Part shown: positions 35,402 to 41,942 of the stretch, in pieces
Numbering within the stretch: the first letter of the stretch is position 1
How the letters are laid out: every line of letters starts with the position of its first letter
From: Hoeflea_A sp040932035
GTDB lineage: Bacteria; Pseudomonadota; Alphaproteobacteria; Rhizobiales; Rhizobiaceae
Direction: 5' to 3'
Assembly (NCBI RefSeq): GCF_040932035.1
Contig: NZ_JBFRBB010000001.1
Span: forward strand, 248,001 to 312,000
DNA length: 64,000 nt
The notes under the pieces: model-generated
Databases searched by the model: none
What the model saw: the letters and a program-made list of their open reading frames with translations, nothing else
What the model was told of the DNA's origin: nothing
Translations under genes and position numbers: made by a program

Positions 35402-37156
35402 CTACCGTTGAACGTAAGGACGGAACTTGTTGCCGTTGTCGATCATCGACCTGGAGACGAAAATGACCGGGACGATGCCGGCAATAATGATGATCAGCGC
35501 GCCGACCGAGGCTTCTTCGACCCTTGCCCGCGATGCATCCTCATAGACGAGCGTTGCAAGCGTGTTGAAATTGAACGGCCGCAGGAGCAGCGTTGCCGAC
35601 AGTTCCTTCAGTGTGTCGACAAAGACGAGAAGCGCCGCTGTCACAACTGCCGGTTTCATCATCGGCAGAAGCACGCTCCTCAAAGTCTGACCTGCATTGC
35701 GTCCGAGCGTGCGTGCTGCCATGTCCAGATGCGGCGACAGTTTCTGAAAACCGGACTCGACCGAACCCTCCGCCATGGTCAAAAAGCGGATGCTGCAGGC
35801 ATAAACGATCGCCAGTCCCGATCCGGTCAGGATCAGGCCAACCGAAAAGCCGAAATAGTCGCGGGTAACCGCATTTATCGAATTGTCCAGCGCCGCAAGC
35901 GGTATCAGCACGCCAAGCGCCAGAACGGTACCGGGAATGGCATAGCCGAAAGAGGCGATCTTGCCGGTCAGCGAAACGATGGGCTGGCGTGATACACGTG
36001 CGGCATAGGCGAGGACGAATGCCAGTAAAACCGTGCAGACGGCTGTTGCGCTCGCGACAAGCAGGCTGTCGAAGAGTGCCGAATAGATGCGTGCGTCGAG
36101 AAGCTGATCGAGGCGCTTGACTGCGTAGCCGCCCAGGACATAGGCCGGGATGCCGAAACCGAGCACGATCGGCATGGCGCACAATGCCGTTGCGCACCAC
36201 TGCATCAGACCCTTGAGCGGAACCGGCGGGGCGTCATACACGGCGCCCGTGGTTCGGTTTATGTTGAAGCGTTGGCGGCGGCGGCCCCACCGTTCGACAA
36301 AGACCGCCGCCAGCGCCAGGAACAGCATTACGCAAGCAATCTGCACCGCGCCGGAAAGATCTCCGCGGTTCAGCCAGGTGTCGTAAATGGCGAAGGTGAG
36401 CGTGTTGACGCCGAGATATTCAACCGCGCCGATGTCGTTGAGCGATTCCATGAGCGCCAGTGTGATGCCGATGGCCAGCGCCGGCCGCGCCATTGGCAAC
36501 TGCACGCGCAGGAACACCGACAACCGGCTCGCACCCAGCGTGCGCGCGACATCGCTGGCGGACCGGCCCTGCATGAGAAACAGGGCCCGCGTTGTCAGGT
36601 AGACATACGGATAAAGAACGCAGGAAAGCACAAGAACTGCACCAGGCAGCGTGCGCACCTCCGGAAACCAGTACTCCGCCCCGGACTGAAATCCGAAAAG
36701 GGTGCGGATGCCCGTCTGCACAGGCCCCGTATAGTCGAGGAATTCTCCATAGGCATAGGCGGCGAGGTAGGTCGGCACTGCAAAGGGCAGGACCAGGGCC
36801 CAGGCAAGTGTGCGGCGTCCCGGAAAGTCGTGGGAAACCACCAGCCAGGCACTCAGGATTCCCATGGAACCGGCAATCACGGTGACGCCGGCGAGCAGGC
36901 CGATCGTGGTCCAGACCGCGCGCGGGATAACGTATCGCAGCAGATGCGGCCACTCGTCGCTCTGCCCGGTGACGGCAAGATAGATCAGCGCGGCAACCGG
37001 TATCAGGACAAAGATCGCGATAAAGGCGGCCAATGCCAGGAGAACCGGGCTTTCGCTGCGGATCGAGCTGTTACGGTTAAGCGCGGCTGGCATAGACACA
37101 GTCAAACGGTTCCCGACCGGAGAGCTTCCCAGATGATCGTTACTTACATGCGCCAT
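35402..37156 (-). CDS. fbpB: FbpB-like Fe3+ ABC transporter permease
   Basis: A 584-residue protein with about 12 membrane segments in two fused halves, as in FbpB/SfuB ferric transporters. Each half carries an EAA-type loop that meets the ATPase: A-R-T-L-G-A-S-R-L-S-V-F-L-R-V-Q-L-P near residue 205 and A-A-R-T-L-G-R-N-A-G-Q-T-L-R-S-V-L-L-P near residue 485. No binding protein (FbpA) or ATPase (FbpC) lies beside it. An Irr-type palindrome sits 79 bases upstream. The start could also be Met22 (37093), as neither start has a strong ribosome site. Confidence 0.88.
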   Translation of the reverse strand: MAHVSNDHLGSSPVGNRLTVSMPAALNRNSSIRSESPVLLALAAFIAIFVLIPVAALIYLAVTGQSDEWPHLLRYVIPRAVWTTIGLLAGVTVIAGSMGILSAWLVVSHDFPGRRTLAWALVLPFAVPTYLAAYAYGEFLDYTGPVQTGIRTLFGFQSGAEYWFPEVRTLPGAVLVLSCVLYPYVYLTTRALFLMQGRSASDVARTLGASRLSVFLRVQLPMARPALAIGITLALMESLNDIGAVEYLGVNTLTFAIYDTWLNRGDLSGAVQIACVMLFLALAAVFVERWGRRRQRFNINRTTGAVYDAPPVPLKGLMQWCATALCAMPIVLGFGIPAYVLGGYAVKRLDQLLDARIYSALFDSLLVASATAVCTVLLAFVLAYAARVSRQPIVSLTGKIASFGYAIPGTVLALGVLIPLAALDNSINAVTRDYFGFSVGLILTGSGLAIVYACSIRFLTMAEGSVESGFQKLSPHLDMAARTLGRNAGQTLRSVLLPMMKPAVVTAALLVFVDTLKELSATLLLRPFNFNTLATLVYEDASRARVEEASVGALIIIIAGIVPVIFVSRSMIDNGNKFRPYVQR

Positions 37157-37234
37157 CGTGATGACGGATGCGATTTAAACCATTTCGAAAGCAGAATTGC
37201 TGATTTGGGTCAAGAAAAACTGTAAAATCAATAG

Positions 37235-37251
37235 TTTAGAATAATTCTAAT
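37235..37251. promoter_or_regulatory. Iron control element (Irr/ICE-type box) upstream of fbpB
   Basis: TTTAGAATAATTCTAAT matches the rhizobial ICE consensus TTTAGAA-N3-TTCTAAA at 13 of 14 fixed positions; the inner 15 bases (37236-37250) form a perfect palindrome. It lies 79 bases upstream of the fbpB start and behind the pdhS stop, so fbpB is the natural target. Irr binding is inferred from the motif. Confidence 0.75.
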
Positions 37252-37298
37252 CTGTTGAATTGTTGATTGATTTTGGTGCCGGGTGCGCCGGTTTGCCG

Positions 37299-40200
37299 CT
37301 ATTCCGCAAGCACGCGCTGGGAGGGGAAGACGATCTCCACCAGCGTTCCCTGGCCGGGCTGCGAGTTCATGGCGAATTGCGCGCGGTTTGCCTCTGCCAT
37401 CGCTTTTGCCAGCGGCAGTCCGAGACCGGTGCCTTCGCCGCGCTGGCGGTGGAAGCCGGCGACTTGCTTGAACGGTTTCATTGCCTGTTCAAGCTGGAAC
37501 CGTGTCATACCGACGCCGGTATCGCGAATGCGCAGACTGACGTTACCGCTCGGCTCATAGGTGGTTGAAACCACCACCTGGCCGCCGGCGGGTGTGAACC
37601 GTATGGCGTTGGAAAGGATATTGATGGCAATCTGCTTGATGGATCGCTTGTCGGCAACGACTTCCGGCACTGAAGAAGACAGGCTGGTGCGCACGATGAC
37701 ACGCTGTGTATTGGCCTGCGGCTGAAGAATGGAAATCGCATCCAGCAGCGCGTCGTTCAGCGACACGGCGCCGAAATCGAGATCCTGCTCGCCGGCCTCG
37801 ATTTTGGAGATATCGAGAAGGTCGTTGACGATTTCGAGCACATGTTTTCCCGAACGCCCGATGTCATGGGCATATTCCACATAGCGCGGGCTGCCGATCG
37901 GGCCGAAACGCTCCTCGGCCATCAGTTCAGAAAATCCGATGATCGCATTGAGCGGCGTTCGTATCTCGTGGCTCACGCGGGCCAGGAATTCGCTTTTGTG
38001 CGAGCTTGCGGTTTCCGCTTCGCGCTTTGCCGCGCGCAGCTCTTCTTCCGCACGTTTCCATTGGGTTATGTCGCGCATTACCGCGCAATAGCCATTGGAG
38101 CCGGAAAGGTGGCCGATGGTCATGAACAGCGGCAAAAATCCGCCGGATGCCTCGCGCCCGATCACCTCGCGCCCGTCATTGAGAACGCTTGCCACCCCAT
38201 TTCCCGTCAGGCCCGACAGGTAGTCCTTGACGGCGCGCTGGCTCTCATGGGCAAACAGCATCGCAAAGGGCCGACCGGTGGTCTCGTTTTCATCAAAGTC
38301 GAACAGCGCGCTTGCCGATTTGTTCATTGAACGGATGATGCCGTCCTCGCCGATCAGAACAACGCCATCGGTCGCCGTTTCCAAAATGGAGCGCAGTTCG
38401 TCGACCTCCACCTGCAGGGCGGAGACCTGTTCCCCGTCAGCTTCGTCCGTAACGTCCGGCTCTCCGGTTTGCTGCTGCGTATCATCCTCGTCTTCTGGGC
38501 TTTGCTGTGGCAATGCCTCCAGCGCAAGCATCAGCGCATGGCCGTCTTCCCAACCGATGGAACGCAGTTTGGCCCGCACGCTGATCTCGCCGCCGTCATA
38601 GGCGCGCAGGACCATGCCGCCTGACGGCGCGGCCTTGTCATCGGAGCCGCCGTCATTGTCGAACAGCGCCGGCATGCCGCCTGCCTCGTTGAGTTCCGTC
38701 TTTGTCAGATGACCGGTCAGTTGCCGGAACTCCTCATTGATATAAAAGATGGTCGTGCCGTCATGAACGATGATCGGTGTCGGCAGTTGCTCAAGCACCG
38801 CCGGGGTGACAACATTGCCGCGCTGGTCACGTTCTTCACCGCTTTCATCGTCTGCAGTTGCGGCGACGTCAGATTCAGCTTCCGGCTGGGTGGACGATGT
38901 TTCAAACACGTCCGGTTCGCGATCCGAAGGCTCGATCTCCTCGTGCGGAACCTCCGCTTCCATATCTGGAAGTGCATCGTCATTGTCGTTGTTCTGTTCC
39001 GGTGGTGCCTGGCGCTTTCCAAATGGCTGCTGCGGCTCGGCATCATCTTTTTTCGCGGGCTTCTTTCCGCCGCCGAGCCGTTCAGCGATCTCCCGAAAGG
39101 CCTGTTTTTCGTGGTTGCTCAACCCGTCGCGCGGCCGTGAACGGCGTTCTTCCAGCCGTATGACCTTATCGGTATGGCGCCGGCCAGGGGTCTCCGTGAT
39201 CTCAAGCGCCGGTTTTTCCTTTGGCGTCGCCGTCTCGCCGGCTGGATCTTCGCCGGATTGATCGCGGTGTTCGTCGCCCGTTTCGGCTGTGCTTTCGCCG
39301 CTATCGGCTGCGTCGATCTTTCCGGCACTTTGATCGATATCGTCACTGGAACCGGCGTCACCTTCCGCTTCTGTGCCGACCCCGTCCAGCGTCAGATCTG
39401 CATTATCAATCAGCGCCAGGCCAATTTGCTCGGGATCGCTGACCGCATCGCCCGGCCGCACAATGCCGAAGCCGCGGAAACCGTCGAACTCGCGTTCGCG
39501 TGAATAGGTCGGAAGCGCGGCAAGATCCACCGGCACGCGAAGGTCCGTTCCCTGGACCGGCCAGAACACGGTTTTGCCAGACCATGTATCGCGCTTAAGC
39601 AGCAAGTCTGAGATTGTGTGGTCAGGGTCGATGTTGAAAACCTGTGCGACGTCAACAAATTTGCGGCCCTCAACATCCGCCGCATTGGGTCCGACGGTCT
39701 CGGCGAACTCTCTGGATATTTCCTGAAATGCACCCTCGGCATCGATTTTCCAGACAAACCGCATCGGACGGCGCAGCGGATCGAAGACGAAGGAGGGTTC
39801 ACCACTTTCAACCGGCCTGTCGGTGTCTTCAATCGGCCGTGCATCTTTGCCGGCTGCCTTGGCCGAAGCGGCGGGCTCCATCTCCGGCTCCGCGGCTCTT
39901 GTCGTTGCCTTTTCTTCAGTGGAAGAGGCATCGGGATCGTTGGCGCCTGTGTTTTCGCCGTCTGGCGTTTTTGCGTCGGCGCGGCTTTCGGGGGCCAGAT
40001 TGAGTACGGATGGCACAGCCGGCTCTATTGCTTTGCGCCTGACCGGTCTTGCAGGCTTCTGCCTGACCGGGTCCGCCTTTGGCTGTGTCCGGATCTCGGT
40101 ATCATCCGAAGCCCCGGATGCGCTCTCGGACGTTGTTGTCGGCATTTCGACGGTGAACAGAAGGTGCAACGCAGGTTCGTCGCTGATGCGCGCAACAGCC

Positions 40201-40808
40201 GAGGGCAGGTGTCCGAGCGCTGTCGGAACCGGGTGCTTGGCCAGACGGTCGGCAGCATCTGCCACATCGTCGACAATCTGTTTGCGAACGGCGCTGCCCA
40301 TTCCAAGCCGAGCGAAGGACCGGGTTGAATCCACAATATTGCCGTCACTGTCGAGAACGGCCGCATGGGTGTCGGTGCCGTCAAAGCCGTCGAGAATGCT
40401 GGCGGCCATGGCCGCTGTCGTCGTTGCGGCTTCGCCAAGCTCGGCGGAAATGAGCAATGCCCGGTTTCCGTCGGACAGTTCAATCCGTTCCATCTGCGCT
40501 GAAAGAAGAGGGCGGCGAAATCCGGAACCGGCGCGCATGACAAACGAATGCACTGCATCGTCCGGCCGGTTGTTGACGGTTCGCGCGGCGGCTTCGATCT
40601 GCCTGAAAGCCGCCGTTGAATGGCTGAGACCCTCATCCATGCACTCGTAAAGCGCCTCATGGCCAAAGAGCCGGGCTCCGGCTCCGTTGACCCATAATAT
40701 GTTGTCCAGGGATTGCGAAAGCAGAACCAATGCATTGCCGGCGGCAAAGCGTGCTCTCACCTTGTCATGAACGGCAATGTCGATGAAAGGGTACTGCCCC
40801 GTCGGCAT
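37299..40808 (-). CDS. pdhS: PdhS-type PAS sensor histidine kinase (DivJ/PleC family)
   Basis: An 1169-residue soluble kinase. The start P-F-I-D-I-A-V-H-D-K-V-R-A-R-F matches PdhS. PAS-like regions lie near 340-455, 675-780 and 805-930, separated by long acidic low-complexity stretches. The HisKA box S-H-E-I-R-T-P-L starts at residue 946 (phosphorylated H947), followed by the N box I-L-S-N-A-I-R-F-T-P, the G1 box D-T-G-V-G-M at 1096 and G-E-G-T-G-L-G-L-P. PdhS acts on DivK at the old cell pole and controls asymmetric division in Brucella and Agrobacterium. A CtrA box lies upstream. Confidence 0.88.
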   Translation of the reverse strand: MPTGQYPFIDIAVHDKVRARFAAGNALVLLSQSLDNILWVNGAGARLFGHEALYECMDEGLSHSTAAFRQIEAAARTVNNRPDDAVHSFVMRAGSGFRRPLLSAQMERIELSDGNRALLISAELGEAATTTAAMAASILDGFDGTDTHAAVLDSDGNIVDSTRSFARLGMGSAVRKQIVDDVADAADRLAKHPVPTALGHLPSAVARISDEPALHLLFTVEMPTTTSESASGASDDTEIRTQPKADPVRQKPARPVRRKAIEPAVPSVLNLAPESRADAKTPDGENTGANDPDASSTEEKATTRAAEPEMEPAASAKAAGKDARPIEDTDRPVESGEPSFVFDPLRRPMRFVWKIDAEGAFQEISREFAETVGPNAADVEGRKFVDVAQVFNIDPDHTISDLLLKRDTWSGKTVFWPVQGTDLRVPVDLAALPTYSREREFDGFRGFGIVRPGDAVSDPEQIGLALIDNADLTLDGVGTEAEGDAGSSDDIDQSAGKIDAADSGESTAETGDEHRDQSGEDPAGETATPKEKPALEITETPGRRHTDKVIRLEERRSRPRDGLSNHEKQAFREIAERLGGGKKPAKKDDAEPQQPFGKRQAPPEQNNDNDDALPDMEAEVPHEEIEPSDREPDVFETSSTQPEAESDVAATADDESGEERDQRGNVVTPAVLEQLPTPIIVHDGTTIFYINEEFRQLTGHLTKTELNEAGGMPALFDNDGGSDDKAAPSGGMVLRAYDGGEISVRAKLRSIGWEDGHALMLALEALPQQSPEDEDDTQQQTGEPDVTDEADGEQVSALQVEVDELRSILETATDGVVLIGEDGIIRSMNKSASALFDFDENETTGRPFAMLFAHESQRAVKDYLSGLTGNGVASVLNDGREVIGREASGGFLPLFMTIGHLSGSNGYCAVMRDITQWKRAEEELRAAKREAETASSHKSEFLARVSHEIRTPLNAIIGFSELMAEERFGPIGSPRYVEYAHDIGRSGKHVLEIVNDLLDISKIEAGEQDLDFGAVSLNDALLDAISILQPQANTQRVIVRTSLSSSVPEVVADKRSIKQIAINILSNAIRFTPAGGQVVVSTTYEPSGNVSLRIRDTGVGMTRFQLEQAMKPFKQVAGFHRQRGEGTGLGLPLAKAMAEANRAQFAMNSQPGQGTLVEIVFPSQRVLAE

Positions 40809-40932
40809 GGCTGCTCCTGCTTCACTGTTTCAGGACTATGCGGACCGTTTCGCAACGGAGGGTCCGATGTCCCTGAATTTCTCGTTGGGCGCCCCTTGTA
40901 AATCGGTATCGGGGGCCGTTTGTTCAATATTG

Positions 40933-40947
40933 TTAATGGTTAGTTAA
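40933..40947. promoter_or_regulatory. CtrA box, TTAA-N7-TTAA
   Basis: TTAATGGTTAGTTAA is a full match to the CtrA site (TTAA, seven bases, TTAA). It lies 125 bases upstream of the pdhS start. PdhS acts on DivK, which in turn controls CtrA, so a CtrA site here would close a feedback loop. Chance matches are possible in A/T-rich spacers. Confidence 0.65.
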
Positions 40948-41021
40948 TAAGTGGCAACAGCTGTTCGGTCCAGCAGACCGGGTGCAAAATCGGCCCTTTC
41001 CTGCCAACAGGGTTAATGAAT

Positions 41022-41059
41022 TTTTGTGCAGTGCAAAAAAAATGTTGCAATGCACAAAA
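41022..41059. promoter_or_regulatory. Inverted pair of PhaR boxes in the phasin promoter
   Basis: TTTTGTGCAGTGCAA (41022-41036) and TTGCAATGCACAAAA (41045-41059) form an inverted repeat with one mismatch and an 8-base spacer. Each arm contains TGCRNYGCASMA, the motif reported for PhaR/AniA in Bradyrhizobium: TGCAATGCACAA on plus (41046-41057) and TGCACTGCACAA on minus (41024-41035). The second overlaps the likely -35 element, which fits repression that is lifted by PHB. Confidence 0.75.
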
Positions 41060-41140
41060 AACTTCACTATATGGGTGCTGACGACAATAACGCGTTGTGG
41101 GTGCCTCAAAAGAGGGCCCGTGTTTAAAGGAGCGCTGATT

Positions 41141-41596
41141 ATGGCTGCTAAGAAAACTGCTACAGAAGACGCATTCGCATTTGCTGCAATGGACCCCGCA
41201 AAGCTCACCGAATCCTACCGTGAGTTTGCTGAAAAGGGCCTCGTTCAGTCCAAGGAAGCTTACGACAAGCTCAAAACCGCTGCCGAAGACGCAACCAAGA
41301 CGGTCGAACAGACCCTTGAAACTGCTCAGGCCGGCACCGTTGAGCTCAGCATGAAGGCTATCGAAGCCGTTCGCACGAACGCCGACAACTCGCTTTCGCA
41401 CATTGAAGCCCTGCTCGGCGTCAAGTCCGTTGCCGAACTGGTTGAGCTGCAGTCCAGCTTCATCCGCAAGCAGGCTGAAACAGCCGTCGACCAGGCCAAG
41501 GAAATTCACGATGCAGCCCGCAAGGTTGCCGACAACGTTTCCAAGCCCGGCAAGGCCGCCTACGAAAAGGCCGCCAAGAACTTCAAGGTTGCCTAA
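41141..41596 (+). CDS. Phasin family protein (PHB granule-associated)
   Basis: A 151-residue protein rich in A, K and E, nearly all helix, with the phasin pattern: Y-R-E-F-A-E-K-G-L-V-Q-S-K-E-A-Y-D-K-L-K near residues 26-45 and L-L-G-V-K-S-V-A-E-L-V-E-L-Q-S-S-F-I-R-K-Q at about 88-108. Phasins coat polyhydroxybutyrate granules in the cytoplasm. AAAGGAG 9 bases upstream supports ATG 41141 over the longer frame. Two PhaR boxes upstream and a terminator downstream make it a single-gene unit. The 34-kb-scale neighbour acetoacetyl-CoA synthetase also serves PHB turnover. Confidence 0.93.
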   Translation: MAAKKTATEDAFAFAAMDPAKLTESYREFAEKGLVQSKEAYDKLKTAAEDATKTVEQTLETAQAGTVELSMKAIEAVRTNADNSLSHIEALLGVKSVAELVELQSSFIRKQAETAVDQAKEIHDAARKVADNVSKPGKAAYEKAAKNFKVA

Positions 41597-41631
41597 TTCC
41601 CCTGTCGGAATGGGATAACCCGCAAATCACG

Positions 41632-41659
41632 AGCCGGACCGTCAGGTCCGGCTTTTTTT
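41632..41659 (+). terminator. Intrinsic terminator of the phasin gene
   Basis: AGCCGGACC (41632-41640), loop GTCA, GGTCCGGCT (41645-41653), then a run of seven T from 41653. It lies 36 bases after the phasin stop. Confidence 0.9.
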
Positions 41660-41739
41660 GTGATCCGAATCCGCACAACCCTCTTGCCAAAACCTTTGCG
41701 GAGACGTATGTCACGCGACAGCATTTCAAGCAGTGCCAT

Positions 41740-41816
41740 GCGGTTGTAGCTCAGCTGGTTAGAGCGCTGGATTGTGGATCCAGAGGTCGGTGGTTCGAAC
41801 CCACCCAACCGTACCA
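41740..41816 (+). tRNA. tRNA-His (anticodon GTG), alphaproteobacterial A73 type
   Basis: A complete cloverleaf of 77 bases with encoded CCA. The anticodon stem is CTGGA/TCCAG around TTGTGGA, so the anticodon GTG is at 41774-41776. The T-arm is GGTGG-TTCGAAC-CCACC. Acceptor pairs 2-7 are CGGTTG with CAACCG. Position 1 is G opposite T72, position 73 is A, and no G-1:C73 pair can form. This is the unusual tRNA-His identity known from part of the alphaproteobacteria, where HisRS does not need G-1. Confidence 0.97.
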
Positions 41817-41942
41817 TTTTCGAACAATGAAAAATCCATGCCCCTTATCCGGGTTAATGTCGCCTGCAACAACCGGCTGACTTTCGGCCGGCGACTCTGT
41901 TAGTAATCACGAAGCAGAGGAAATCGGGGGACCGGACCGGCG

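Larger units (their letters stand above)
40809..41140. other. Divergent control region between pdhS and the phasin gene
   Basis: 332 bases with no reading frame I would accept. It holds the CtrA box on the pdhS side and two inverted PhaR boxes on the phasin side, listed separately. A TTGCAA (41045-41050) and TATATG (41068-41073) pair with 17 bases between them is a plausible phasin promoter. Confidence 0.6.

Noticed and set aside
36272..37225. Long plus-strand frame (317 aa) opposite fbpB
   Set aside because: High-GC shadow of a clear membrane permease; composition is Q/R/G/D-rich with no fold or ribosome site.
41593..41817. Minus-strand frame of 74 aa over the tRNA
   Set aside because: It is the antisense of tRNA-His; the R-L-G-G-F-E-P-P-T type start is a well-known false protein from tRNA complements.
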